The translations under genes and the position numbers were made by a program. Source: an uncultured Eubacteriales bacterium (GTDB taxonomy: Bacteria; Bacillota; Clostridia; Christensenellales; Aristaeellaceae). Taken from it: DNA of 45,924 nt. The stretch lies in contig CADBKQ010000017.1 of the NCBI GenBank assembly GCA_902795275.1, positions 1 through 45,924 of the forward strand, written 5' to 3'. Positions 7,617-16,026 of the stretch are shown here, piece after piece (the first letter of the stretch is position 1; every line of letters begins with the position of its first letter). The notes under the pieces are model-generated. The model did no database searches, was not told the DNA's origin, and was given only the letters and a program-made list of their open reading frames with translations.

Positions 7617-7645
7617 ATTATAGCATAACTTTTTTTAGAATTCAA
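7617..7645 (-). promoter_or_regulatory. pfkA promoter
   Basis: On the minus strand: TTGAAT (7640-7645), a 17-base spacer, TATAAT (7617-7622). Transcription would start near 7610, giving a leader of about 115 bases. Confidence 0.8.
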
Positions 7646-7705
7646 TCATTGATTTTCCGAGAAAACCGCACGGACGTAAAAGTTTTTATTTTAAATAACG
7701 GGGAG

Positions 7706-7771
7706 TTTTCTGGGGGAAACCATTCTTTGGATGCCAAAGAATGGTTTCCCCCAGACCCCCTTCCAAGAAAA
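7706..7771 (+). repeat. Palindromic repeat family 1, copy A
   Basis: A perfect 21-bp stem (7710-7730 with 7734-7754) with a 3-base loop begins CTGGGGGAAACC. It is preceded by TTTT and followed by ACCCCCTTCC and AAGAAAA. It is in inverted orientation to copy B, 60 bases away. The stem reads CCATTCTTTGG where other copies read CCGCTCTTTGG, with matching changes in the other arm. Trailing A or T runs are not placed as in a normal terminator. Confidence 0.9.
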
Positions 7772-7830
7772 CAATAATATCATTCCACATAATCTGAACA
7801 CTTGTCGAAAAAATGTGCTGTTTATTTGTC

Positions 7831-7894
7831 TTTCTCGGAAGGGATCTGGGGGAACCGCTCTTTGGACGCCAAAGAGCGGTTCCCCCAGAAAAAC
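7831..7894 (-). repeat. Palindromic repeat family 1, copy B
   Basis: A perfect 20-bp stem (7846-7865 with 7869-7888) is preceded by TTTCTCGGAAGGGAT and followed by AAAAA, so it is inverted relative to copy A. It lies 26 bases beyond the stop of the GH3 gene. Confidence 0.9.
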
Positions 7895-7919
7895 GTAATT
7901 TCACAAAGTACTTGCCGGA

Positions 7920-10328
7920 TCAGTCGATCCGCAGGATGAGGCGCAGGATATTCTTTGCCGCTTTTTCCATATCCTCCCGGGTCAGCGCACCCTTTTCGAC
8001 GGCCTGCAGCAGCCGGTCTGGGAAGCCGGTGGCCATCTTCATGTCGTTGCCCGCGGCCACTTCTTTGTAATGCTCGCCCAGCGTCCACCAGTCGCTGGTC
8101 ACCATGCCGTCAAAGCCCCATTCGTCGCGGAGGATGCCGGTGAGCAGGTCGCTGTTTTCGCTGGCCCGGTGGCCGTTGACGATGTTGTAGCTGCTCATGA
8201 GGGACCAGGGATGGGCTTCCTTCACCAAGATCTCAAACTGCTTGAGATAGATTTCGCGGATGGCGCGCTCCGACGCCCGGGAATCGCAGCTGCGGCGGTT
8301 GGTTTCCTTGTTGTTCAGGGCGAAATGCTTGGGCGTGGCCGCGATGTGATTGCTCTGAACGCCCTGGATGAGGCCCGCGGCCTGCTTGCCCGCCAGCAGC
8401 GGGTCTTCGGAATAATACTCGAAATTCCTGCCGCAGAGGGGATTGCGGTGGATGTTCACGCCGGGAGCCAGCCACACCATGATGTTGTTCTCCTTGGCTT
8501 CCAGGCTGGCCGCCGCGCCGACCTCAAACATCAGCTGCCGGTCCCAGCTGCTGCACAGCAGCGTGGCGCAGGGGAAGGCCGTGGTGGTTACGCCCAGGCC
8601 GGGATTGAAACGGATGCCCGCCGGGCCGTCCGCCGTCATGATATTGGGAACACCGTACACCGGGTTGTTGCCGTAGCCGAAGGTGTTGGCCAGGCCCATA
8701 TTGGGCTGGCCGCCCAGCAGGCAGGCCAGGTCCTCCAGGGGAAGCGCGGCGACGAAATTCTCCAGGCTGATCTTGCCCTCGGCCACGTCCCCCAGCTTCA
8801 TGCCGTCGCCCAGGCCGAAGTTCTTGAGCCGCGGCACGGCGCGCATTTCGGGGGAGGAATTGTTCTCCGCGTCGGTCATGGGCGGCAGGGCGGAAGCGGT
8901 GAAATCGTTGCAGGGCGCGGTGGGAAGCGGTTCAAAGGAACCGTCCGCCAGCATCCTTTCCTTCAGGCAGGTGGGCGTCATGCGGGCGGTGAGCTGCTCG
9001 GTGATCCGATCCTCGTTCAGCGTCCAGGTTTCGGAGGCGTATTTCCCTTCCCGCACGCTGGTGCCGATAAAGAACCGGTATTCGCCCGCTTCCAGCATCC
9101 ACGCGGACTTGGCGACCTTTCCCAGGTCGTCGTAGCTGGCCATCTGGGAAAGCGGAAAGCGGATGGTCACCAGCTCGGACTCGCCGGGAGCGAGAAGGCG
9201 GGTTTTGCGGTATCCGGCCAGCGCCTTGGCGGGCTTGCCCAGCTTGCCCTGGGGCGCGGTGAAATACACCTGCGCCACCTCGCGGCCCGGGACATCGCCC
9301 ACGTTGGTCACCAGCACGGTGGCCTCCGCTTCGTCTTCGAGGATGGAGACCTTTTCCTGCGACAGGGCGAAGCGGGTGTAGCTGAGGCCGTAGCCAAAGG
9401 GATACACCACCTTCTCCGCCGCGCCGGGAAGGGTCTCGAAATAGCGGTAGCCCACATAGATGTCCTCGGTGTAGTCCACATAATCGTCGCTGTCGTAAAA
9501 ATGCGTGCAGCCGGGATAGTCTTCCAGATCTTTGGCGTAGGTGTCTGTCAGCTTGCCGCAGGGAGAGAACAAGCCCATCAGCAGCTCGGCTTCCGCGCAG
9601 CCGCCCTCCATGCCGCCCTGGAAAGCCATCAGCAGGCCCTGAATGCGGGGATTGTCCCGGAAGCAGGCAGTCTCCACCATGCCGCCCACGTTCAGCGCCA
9701 CGATGGTTTTTTCAAATGTCTTGCTGACTAACTCCACCATCCGGCGCTCAGCGTCGGAAAGGTAAAAATCGCCCCGCTCGAACAGCACGTCGCTCATGCT
9801 CACGGTGTCGCCGGTGACGGGCTCCTGCCGGGTGATTTTCGCCCGGGGGGATTTGCGATCCCAGCCCTCGCCGGAAAAGCGGCTGAGAGAAATGACCGCC
9901 GTGTCGGTAAAGGCCCGGGCTTCCCGGAGCAGCGCGTCCGGCACCTCCGGTTCCGCCATCATGCCGGGAGCCCAACCCGCCGCGTACTGGGCGGCCACAT
10001 AGTCCTGATAATACTGCACCGTGCCGGGATACACGCTGTCCGCCCCGATGACCTCGGCAAACCCGTCATAGATATTCCGGATATAGGGCGTGGTCACGTC
10101 GCCGCTGCCGCCGCCGCCCTTCACATAGTCGATGGTAGCTTTGCCGAACAGCGCCACCTTGCATCCGCGGTCCAGCGGCAGCGCGTTTCCTTCGTTCTTG
10201 AGCAGCACCATGCCTTCCCGCGCCGCCCGGCGGGACAGGGCGATGTGCTCCTCCTCCGCGGTGACGCGCCTGCCGTCTTTGCCCAGCGGGATGCCGGGGA
10301 AGAACCGCGAGCGAATCCATTTTTCCAT
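7920..10328 (-). CDS. Glycoside hydrolase family 3 beta-glucosidase, inverted domain order
   Basis: The 802-residue protein cleaves terminal beta-linked sugars, most often beta-glucosides or xylosides. The order is unusual: the alpha/beta C-domain comes first (about residues 30-260, with GMVLLKNEGNALPL near 40), then a fibronectin III-like domain (about 330-410). The TIM-barrel catalytic domain comes last (about 510-790). In it are the nucleophile in GFDGMVTSDWW (Asp near 746), the substrate-binding KHFALNNKETNR and GPAGIRFNP. This inverted layout is known from some ruminal GH3 enzymes (Ruminococcus, Butyrivibrio). No signal peptide is seen, so it is probably cytoplasmic and acts on imported oligosaccharides. 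AGGAGAGG precedes the ATG; the gene has its own promoter and is monocistronic. Confidence 0.93.
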   Translation of the reverse strand: MEKWIRSRFFPGIPLGKDGRRVTAEEEHIALSRRAAREGMVLLKNEGNALPLDRGCKVALFGKATIDYVKGGGGSGDVTTPYIRNIYDGFAEVIGADSVYPGTVQYYQDYVAAQYAAGWAPGMMAEPEVPDALLREARAFTDTAVISLSRFSGEGWDRKSPRAKITRQEPVTGDTVSMSDVLFERGDFYLSDAERRMVELVSKTFEKTIVALNVGGMVETACFRDNPRIQGLLMAFQGGMEGGCAEAELLMGLFSPCGKLTDTYAKDLEDYPGCTHFYDSDDYVDYTEDIYVGYRYFETLPGAAEKVVYPFGYGLSYTRFALSQEKVSILEDEAEATVLVTNVGDVPGREVAQVYFTAPQGKLGKPAKALAGYRKTRLLAPGESELVTIRFPLSQMASYDDLGKVAKSAWMLEAGEYRFFIGTSVREGKYASETWTLNEDRITEQLTARMTPTCLKERMLADGSFEPLPTAPCNDFTASALPPMTDAENNSSPEMRAVPRLKNFGLGDGMKLGDVAEGKISLENFVAALPLEDLACLLGGQPNMGLANTFGYGNNPVYGVPNIMTADGPAGIRFNPGLGVTTTAFPCATLLCSSWDRQLMFEVGAAASLEAKENNIMVWLAPGVNIHRNPLCGRNFEYYSEDPLLAGKQAAGLIQGVQSNHIAATPKHFALNNKETNRRSCDSRASERAIREIYLKQFEILVKEAHPWSLMSSYNIVNGHRASENSDLLTGILRDEWGFDGMVTSDWWTLGEHYKEVAAGNDMKMATGFPDRLLQAVEKGALTREDMEKAAKNILRLILRID

Positions 10329-10452
10329 AGGTTTTCCTCTCCTTCGTTTTTATGGGTATGAGATAAAGCTTGACCGGGAATTGATTCTGTTGCCTGTTTC
10401 CGCCCGGCGCGCTGCGCCGCGCCTCAAAAAGCAGCCTCCTTTTCTGAAATAT

Positions 10453-10481
10453 ACTATACCAGAAGCGCCTGAAAATGGCAA
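10453..10481 (-). promoter_or_regulatory. Promoter of the GH3 gene
   Basis: On the minus strand: TTGCCA (10476-10481), a 17-base spacer, TATAGT (10453-10458). The leader is about 120 bases. Confidence 0.7.
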
Positions 10482-10530
10482 TGGGGAGGCTTGAATAAAC
10501 CAGGACATCCGCATGAATGAACAAATCCAA

Positions 10531-10644
10531 AAGGCTTCCCCTTGAGGGGGGCCGAGCGCCCGGAAATGAGTCCAGTGGACTCATTTCAGCGGAGGCCGGG
10601 CGGCAGCCCTGGATGCTGTCAGGCGAAGCCTGACTGATGAGGTG
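10531..10644 (+). repeat. Dispersed repeat family 2, short copy
   Basis: This stretch shares CTTCCCCTTGAGGGGGGCC, GCGCCCGGAAA, CAGCGGAGGCC and the end GATGAGGTG with the longer copy at 34637-34806, in the same orientation. It contains hairpins (ATGAGTCCAGTGGACTCAT; GTCAGGCGAAGCCTGAC). The left terminal arm present in the other copy is missing here. With the GH3 leader on one side and the terminator at 10684 on the other, it explains most of the gap 10329-10736. Confidence 0.75.
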
Positions 10645-10683
10645 TTTTTTCCATTCCTTGATTCCAGCCGCCGGATGGGAAAA

Positions 10684-10708
10684 CCGCCGCCGGTGAATCC
10701 GGCGGCGG
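10684..10708 (-). terminator. Terminator after the FMN_bind-like gene
   Basis: CCGCCGCCGG (10684-10693) pairs with CCGGCGGCGG (10699-10708). The stem is followed by TTTTCC on the minus strand and CTTTTATG on the plus strand. Confidence 0.75.
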
Positions 10709-10736
10709 CTTTTATGTTTGATCAGGTTGTTATTGA

Positions 10737-11585
10737 TTATTCCGCTTTGGGCGCGAAGAAGGTCAGGGGCGTCGCGCCGGTCATGGCGTCGGCGGCCAGC
10801 AGGGTCAGGGGCACGTCTTCGATGCTCAAGGTGGTGAATTCACCGGTGCGGCCGCTTTCGGTCACATAGGTGAAGGTGAGGGCGTGATGCGCGTCGGCGT
10901 CCGCGGGGATGGACTTGATGACCAGCTTGCTTTCGCCGTTGGCCAGGCCGTCGCCCACCAGGTTTTCGCCCTTTTCGCCGGTGGCGTTGAAGGCGATGTA
11001 CAGTTCCTTCACGGTTTCGCCGGTCTGGTTGTACACTGTGTAATGGCCGGTCTGGATGCCCGCGGCCACGTTGGCGGCGGCGATGATGCCCTTGAGGTAG
11101 CCCAGGGTGTCGGCCAGAGTCGCGCCGGAGATCACGTCCACGCCCGCGGCATCGGCCTTATCGGCGGCGTAGGCTTCCAGCTCGGCAATGGTCTTGCCGA
11201 CCACGAAGGCTTCGATGGCCTGCCAGCTGGCCACGATTTCCTGGGTGGCGCCGGCCTTGGCGGCCATGTTGCCGGAGTAGTAGGCGTTGTTCACGCGCTT
11301 GGAGCCCAGCACTTTGCCGTCTTCGCTGCCAACGATGTTGGCGCCGAATTTGTCGTTGCTGTTGGGTACGCCCACAACGCCTTCGCCGCTCATGACCTGG
11401 AATTCATCGATCCAGGCGGCGGCAACGGTGTCGCCCTGCACGGCGGCGGTGATCACGGCGAAGCACTGCGCGCCGTGGGCGGCGCACTGCACCTGGCCCA
11501 GCTTCACCGGGGCTTCCTCAGCCACGGCGGCAAAAGAACAAAGCGCCAAAACAGAGACAAGAACCAAAGCAAGGATTTTTTTCAT
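10737..11585 (-). CDS. Exported protein with FMN_bind-like motifs
   Basis: The 282-residue protein starts with a clear signal peptide (MKKILALVLVSVLALCSFAA then VAEE). Two SGAT/TGAT motifs stand out: VDVISGATLADTLGYLKGI near residue 150 and DAMTGATPLTFF near the C-terminus. In FMN_bind domains (NqrC, RnfG and relatives) such S/T-G-A-T motifs carry covalently bound FMN through the Thr. The region before the first motif (VGKTIAELEAYAADKADAAG) also fits that domain. An extracytoplasmic flavoprotein is therefore plausible but not certain. AAGGAGG precedes the ATG, and a very good promoter lies at 11627-11655. It is monocistronic, without redox partner genes nearby. Confidence 0.7.
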   Translation of the reverse strand: MKKILALVLVSVLALCSFAAVAEEAPVKLGQVQCAAHGAQCFAVITAAVQGDTVAAAWIDEFQVMSGEGVVGVPNSNDKFGANIVGSEDGKVLGSKRVNNAYYSGNMAAKAGATQEIVASWQAIEAFVVGKTIAELEAYAADKADAAGVDVISGATLADTLGYLKGIIAAANVAAGIQTGHYTVYNQTGETVKELYIAFNATGEKGENLVGDGLANGESKLVIKSIPADADAHHALTFTYVTESGRTGEFTTLSIEDVPLTLLAADAMTGATPLTFFAPKAE

Positions 11586-11626
11586 CGTTTTATCCTCCTT
11601 TATTTGAGCTTTTCGCTCTTGCCTGT

Positions 11627-11655
11627 ATTATACAGTTTTTCTTTTGTATTTTCAA
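11627..11655 (-). promoter_or_regulatory. Promoter of the FMN_bind-like gene
   Basis: On the minus strand: TTGAAA (11650-11655), a 17-base spacer, TATAAT (11627-11632), about 40 bases ahead of the ATG. Confidence 0.85.
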
Positions 11656-11733
11656 TTGATAAATTCTGGTATTCGCAGATTTCACAGTTCATTCACAAAC
11701 GGTAAGGCAAGGCTAATCTATTGCTGCCAGTAG

Positions 11734-12324
11734 TTAATATGATAAAACTGTGTCCGGGGCAGATCTGCGATGGACGAACACACCGTTTTCCGTGATCACG
11801 CAGGGAAGGAAAACGTCTTCGTCGCCCATGGGAATATCGTCCCTCAGCATCCGTTCAAAGCAAAGGCAAAAAGCATTTTCAGCGTGTCCCGCCAGAAACC
11901 GGTCATAGTATCCGCCGCCGTGCCCCAGGCGTTTTCCGTCTTTGGAAGCGCAGACGCAGGGAACAAGCGTCAGATCCAGTTTGTCCGCCGTGATTGTTTC
12001 GGCGCATTCAACCGGTTCCGGAATGCCGTAAGCGCCGGGCAGGAGGCCGGACAAGTCTTTGATACGCACGGCGAGCATTTCGGAGCGGCCCTGGCATTTG
12101 GGCACATAGACCCGCTTGCCTTCTGCCAGCGCGGTTTTCAGGATGTCCAGGGTAGCGGGCTCTTTCGGCATGCTGATATAAAGAAAGACGCTTTTCGCCC
12201 GCTGATACTGGGGCAGGGCCAGCGCCTTTTTCTGGATGGCCGCGCCTGCCCGTGCAGTATAATCTTCGGGCAGCGCTTCCTGTGCCTTCAGCATCGTTTT
12301 CCGCAGTTCCTTTTTTCCGTCCAT
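11734..12324 (-). CDS. 5-formyltetrahydrofolate cyclo-ligase
   Basis: The 196-residue protein matches 5,10-methenyltetrahydrofolate synthetase, which converts 5-formyl-THF to 5,10-methenyl-THF using ATP. The N-terminal KKELRKTMLKAQEAL, the middle VFLYISMPKEPATLDIL with KRVYVPKC, and the hallmark RLGHGGGYYDRFL near residue 135 are all present. Length is normal for the family. Its ATG lies 16 bases after the stop of the discoidin-like gene of the glycan operon, on the same strand and with a GGGGGAG ribosome binding site. It may be co-transcribed with that operon, although its role is general one-carbon metabolism. Confidence 0.93.
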   Translation of the reverse strand: MDGKKELRKTMLKAQEALPEDYTARAGAAIQKKALALPQYQRAKSVFLYISMPKEPATLDILKTALAEGKRVYVPKCQGRSEMLAVRIKDLSGLLPGAYGIPEPVECAETITADKLDLTLVPCVCASKDGKRLGHGGGYYDRFLAGHAENAFCLCFERMLRDDIPMGDEDVFLPCVITENGVFVHRRSAPDTVLSY

Positions 12325-12340
12325 GGCCTCTCCCCCATCT

Positions 12341-13120
12341 TCATTCAGGGTCTCTTCCGAAAACCTCCCACTGGGTCAGGGCGGGGAAAGCGGAAGGGTC
12401 ACCGCTTTTGATCAGGCGCTCCAGCCGGATCCAGCGGATGGTCCGCTCGCCCAGGGAAACAAACTGCCTGTCCCCCGTTTTCAGCAGCGGGAAAGAAACC
12501 TCCCCGCCGTCCGACAGCGCCGCGCAGCCGCTGACCCAATATGCGTCGTGGGGAAAGTCCGCCCGCAGGGTCAGGGCCATGGCGTCCACGGACACGTCGC
12601 GGCCAAAATCCAGCAGGCACCAGGCGTCCGCCCGGGCGCCGATGCCCCAGCTCTGGAAGGGCCATTCGCCGTGGAAGGTGTTCAGCCGAAGGCCGTCGAT
12701 GACATTCCGGGCGCAGAAGCAGGCCTCATTCCGGGTTTCCACGTTGGCGGTGCAATGCGGAAAAAAGTCCGTATCCCCTCTCAGATCGGCGGGGTTCAGG
12801 GCCAGGTTGCGGCGGCAGGCCGTTTCTTGCCGGGTCATGGCCCGGGCGGAAATGATGTGCCTGCCCGCTTCAAAAGCGCCGGGAGCATAGGCCAGCCGGT
12901 GCTCGCCCGCAGGCACGGTCCAGGTCATTTTCCCATGGGGCAGGTACACCTCTCCCCCGGGCAAAGCCTGATCCATCTGCGTCCACAGGTGCTTTGGGCC
13001 GGTGATGACGATCCGGTCCCCGGGCTGATAGACCCGGTCCGCGCACAGCAGCGCTTCTTCTTCATGGGAAGCGGCGGCCAGCACGTCGCCCGCCGCGTTC
13101 ATCAGCTGAATCGCAATCAT
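12341..13120 (-). CDS. Discoidin (F5/8 type C)-like carbohydrate-binding protein
   Basis: The protein has 259 residues and no signal peptide. The N-terminal 100 residues are beta-rich (VYQPGDRIVITGP, PHGKMTWTVPAGEHRLAYAP). The rest, from RRNLALNPADLRGD, looks like a discoidin-type domain, with HCTANVETRNEACFCARNVIDG, WGIGARADAWCLLDFGRDV and a closing WEVFGRDPE. Such proteins bind sugars and are often encoded beside GH88, DUF2264 or heparinase genes. No catalytic motif is visible. It follows the GH88 gene by 7 bases (stop at 13128, ATG at 13120), so it is part of that operon. Its function is inferred from domain likeness and context only. Confidence 0.6.
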   Translation of the reverse strand: MIAIQLMNAAGDVLAAASHEEEALLCADRVYQPGDRIVITGPKHLWTQMDQALPGGEVYLPHGKMTWTVPAGEHRLAYAPGAFEAGRHIISARAMTRQETACRRNLALNPADLRGDTDFFPHCTANVETRNEACFCARNVIDGLRLNTFHGEWPFQSWGIGARADAWCLLDFGRDVSVDAMALTLRADFPHDAYWVSGCAALSDGGEVSFPLLKTGDRQFVSLGERTIRWIRLERLIKSGDPSAFPALTQWEVFGRDPE

Positions 13121-13127
13121 CCGTTTC

Positions 13128-14237
13128 TCACCGCCAGAGCATGGGATCGGAGCCGCGCAGCTTGGCCAGCGCCTCCGTCAGGAAATAGTCGCCGTAGGTG
13201 ATGTTGGTGTGGCGGCCCGCGCCGTCGTCGTGATAGCTGGCGGTGCAGCGCGTCAGAAGGCCCAGGCGCTGATCTGTCCAGTCGCAGCAATGATCCAGCA
13301 GCCCGTCCGTCAGGCGAAGGGCGGCGGCCCGGTACGCTTGGTTTTCCGTCAGCTTTTCCAGCTCCAGCAGCCCGCAGGCGGCGATGGCCCCGGCGATGTT
13401 GTCGATGCGCTCCTCGCTGTCCGGCTGGCAGAAATCGCAGTCCGTCAGCCCGTCGGGCCGGATATGGCGGATGAAGTTTTTGGCGATTGTTTCCGCCGCT
13501 TTCAGGTATTCCGGCTTTTCCGCGTTCATATAGGCCAGGGTAAAGCCGTACAGGCCCCAGGCCTGGCCCCGGCTCCACTGGCTTCCCAGGGCGTACCCCT
13601 GCCCCGCGTGCTCCCGCACACGGCGTCCGGTCAGGGGATCGAATTCGATGATGTGGCTCACGGAACCGTCGGGCCGCAGAAATTCCCGCAGCGCCGTTTG
13701 GGCGTGAATGTCCGCCACATGAGCAAAGCGCGGATCCCCGGTCTGGCGGCTGGCCCAGTACAGCAGGCTCAGGTTCATCATGCAGTCGATGATGGCGAAG
13801 CCCGCCTGGCTGGGATGGTTCCAGGCCCGGATGAAGCCGGCGGGATTGAAGCGCCCCATCAGCAGGCTGGCGGCGTGCAGCGTATCCTGCCGGGCCTGTT
13901 CATTCCCCGTCAGCTTCCAGTCCGCGCCCGCGGAGAGCAGGTACATAAAGCCGACGTCGTGGTTCAGATGAATGAACACGCGCATTTCCTCCGCCAGCAG
14001 CGCTTCCGTCCGGCGGGCTTCCTCCAGGAAAAAGGCGTCCCGGGAGGCGGCGTAAAACTGCCACATCAGCCCCGGCCAGAACCCTCCCGTCCACCAGCCG
14101 TTTCCGTCGTAGGGCGAGGGAATCCACCGGCCGTTTTCGCTTTTATACGGGATCATGTTTTCTTCCGCCGCCAGCGGCGCGGTGCGGCGGAATTTTTCCA
14201 TGGCCTGCTGAAAGGCCTGTTCATAACGATTCTGCAA
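13128..14237 (-). CDS. GH88 unsaturated glucuronyl hydrolase
   Basis: The 369-residue protein belongs to GH88. These enzymes remove the 4,5-unsaturated uronic acid left at the non-reducing end after a polysaccharide lyase acts. Family markers are GWWTGGFWPGLMW, HDVGFMYL with Asp94, FAIIDCMMNL with Asp151 (the two catalytic Asp positions known from the Bacillus enzyme), QWSRGQAWGLYGF and the closing ITYGDYFLTEAL. No signal peptide is present, so it acts on imported oligosaccharides. The start is a TTG at 14237 with GGAGGTG seven bases upstream, overlapping the DUF2264 gene by 17 bases. Together with the heparinase-like lyase upstream, it fits a uronate-containing glycan pathway. Confidence 0.92.
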   Translation of the reverse strand: MQNRYEQAFQQAMEKFRRTAPLAAEENMIPYKSENGRWIPSPYDGNGWWTGGFWPGLMWQFYAASRDAFFLEEARRTEALLAEEMRVFIHLNHDVGFMYLLSAGADWKLTGNEQARQDTLHAASLLMGRFNPAGFIRAWNHPSQAGFAIIDCMMNLSLLYWASRQTGDPRFAHVADIHAQTALREFLRPDGSVSHIIEFDPLTGRRVREHAGQGYALGSQWSRGQAWGLYGFTLAYMNAEKPEYLKAAETIAKNFIRHIRPDGLTDCDFCQPDSEERIDNIAGAIAACGLLELEKLTENQAYRAAALRLTDGLLDHCCDWTDQRLGLLTRCTASYHDDGAGRHTNITYGDYFLTEALAKLRGSDPMLWR

Positions 14238-16026
14238 GGTCTTTCACCTCCTGCGGAACGGATGCGGGGGGTAAATCCCCGGCGTCGGAAAACACGGCGC
14301 AAAGAAGCGTGGTCTCCCCTGCGGGCAGGTCTGCGCGCAGGGTGGGCAGCACGGTGCGGGCGTACATCAGATTGGTATTGGGTTCGGGATGGATCACTTC
14401 TCCCGCGCCGTAGCCCCGCAGCGCGAAGATGGCGCTGGTGCCGTATGCGCCGTGGGCCAAGGCGAAATCGCCGCCCGCCGCAAGAGAAGAAGCAATCCTG
14501 TCGCAGGGGCGCGCGCCTGCCCAGTCCTTCCGCACGGCGAACGCCCCTTCCGCCGCTTCTAAGGGGAAGTCGGCCCGGATCACGTGCTTTCGTATATGCC
14601 ACATGCCAACGGGCGCGATCACCGTTTCGATGCGCACGCCCTCCATGGGCGACCAGGAAAAGGCGATGCGATCCTCCGAGAGGGAAAAGCTGTCGCAGCC
14701 GCTGCGGCTGTGCCACAGGCACTTGCCCGTGCGCTTCACCGCCAGCATGGAATCGAACGCGCCTTTATTCAGCGTGGTGGCCTCCTTCACGATGGAGAAG
14801 GCGAACTGGGTGGAATAGGCGAACTTCTCGTATTTTTCATCCTCGTGCATGTGTTCCCAGGCGTGGTTTCCGGCGGTGTAGGCGATCACCTGGCGGTTTT
14901 CGGCGTCCCGGGTCAGCAGCAGGCGCACCTGCTCGTCCAGGAATTTTTCCGGGGGACGGTACGGTTTTTCCTCCGCCTGCCAGAAGGGATGCTCGGGCGG
15001 CAGGGCCAGCGCCAGAAAGGATTTCATGCTCCAATAGGGAGAGCCCGGGGCGTTGTAGCCCTCGGCGGCGCAGAGGTTGGGGTAGCCGTAACCCACGGTC
15101 AGCGCGCCGCCCCGGTCGAAGATGGGCATGCGGAACCACCAGCGCATATTTCCCAGCAGCAGCCCCTTGATCTCTCCCCAGTCCAGCCCCGGCGCGGTGA
15201 CTCCCGCGAAGGCCATGGCGGAGAAGAAGCAGCTTTGGGCGAAGCGGTAGGTCAGGCTGCGGCCATAGGGAAGCGCCCGGCCTTCCCGGTCAAACCAGCA
15301 GGCGAAGCGCGGGGCGATGAGCTGCGCCCGCTGAATCATGCGCCGGCATCGGGCGTCGTCCCTGCCTTCCATGGCGGCGGCGTACACCAGGCTGTAATAA
15401 TGGAAAGCCCACAAGGTGTAGTAGTCCCGCTTGGTAGGATAATCGAAATACCAGCCGTCGCCCACATAATGGCTTTCCATCATGTCCAGGTCCTCCCGGA
15501 GACGGTTTTCGTCCGCCGGCCTGCCCACCTTCCGGAAGCCCAGGTTCACCAAAATGCGGAAAAAGCGCCAGTTATTCTTGGGCATATCGAAGCGGTTGAT
15601 CTGATCCAGCCAGCGATACAGGTTGTCCCGCTGGGCGGGCGTCAGTTCCCCGTACAGCCTGTCCGGCACGAAACACAGGCCCACGCCCAGCACGGCCATT
15701 TCCACCATGCGCTGGTCGTAATCCCCGATCACGCCCCAATATTCCGGGCCGTCCGGGTCGGTGCCGTGGATGATGCCTTCCTTCCACAGCGCCCAAAAAG
15801 GCTCCGCCTCCGGGCATTTGCCGATCAGCATCGGCACCAGCGCCCACAGCACCCGGGAAAAGCCCTCCATGCCCGCCACGTCCTCGGGATAATGGGCGCT
15901 GCCTTCTCCCACGATCATCCGCGCTTTTCCGGGCGTCAGGCAGGAAACCAGGGGCTGTATCAGGTCCACCGCGGCCCGGACCATATCCTGCCGGGTGATC
16001 AGGGGATTGTTCTCAACGGGATTCAT
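14221..16026 (-). CDS. DUF2264 domain protein
   Basis: The 601-residue protein matches DUF2264. The N-terminal two thirds look like an all-alpha barrel with segments such as EGFSRVLWALVPML, KEGIIHGTDPDGPEYWG, NNWRFFRILVNLGFRKVG and YDFYTLWAFHYYSLV-like stretches. The C-terminal third is beta-rich. DUF2264 proteins are cytoplasmic, occur mostly beside heparinase II/III-like, GH88 or GH105 genes, and have no firmly established activity I can cite. The start is the ATG at 16026, which overlaps the lyase stop as ATGA; a longer upstream frame is a shadow of that gene. The second gene of the catabolic half of the operon. Confidence 0.87.
   Translation of the reverse strand: MNPVENNPLITRQDMVRAAVDLIQPLVSCLTPGKARMIVGEGSAHYPEDVAGMEGFSRVLWALVPMLIGKCPEAEPFWALWKEGIIHGTDPDGPEYWGVIGDYDQRMVEMAVLGVGLCFVPDRLYGELTPAQRDNLYRWLDQINRFDMPKNNWRFFRILVNLGFRKVGRPADENRLREDLDMMESHYVGDGWYFDYPTKRDYYTLWAFHYYSLVYAAAMEGRDDARCRRMIQRAQLIAPRFACWFDREGRALPYGRSLTYRFAQSCFFSAMAFAGVTAPGLDWGEIKGLLLGNMRWWFRMPIFDRGGALTVGYGYPNLCAAEGYNAPGSPYWSMKSFLALALPPEHPFWQAEEKPYRPPEKFLDEQVRLLLTRDAENRQVIAYTAGNHAWEHMHEDEKYEKFAYSTQFAFSIVKEATTLNKGAFDSMLAVKRTGKCLWHSRSGCDSFSLSEDRIAFSWSPMEGVRIETVIAPVGMWHIRKHVIRADFPLEAAEGAFAVRKDWAGARPCDRIASSLAAGGDFALAHGAYGTSAIFALRGYGAGEVIHPEPNTNLMYARTVLPTLRADLPAGETTLLCAVFSDAGDLPPASVPQEVKDLAESL

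Noticed and set aside
7706..7771. Ordinary rho-independent terminator
   Set aside because: The T-run precedes rather than follows the stem on both strands; sequence outside the stem is conserved among five copies.
8070..9731. Long plus-strand frame opposite the GH3 gene
   Set aside because: Shadow frame caused by GC-rich codon use; the minus strand has full GH3 signatures.
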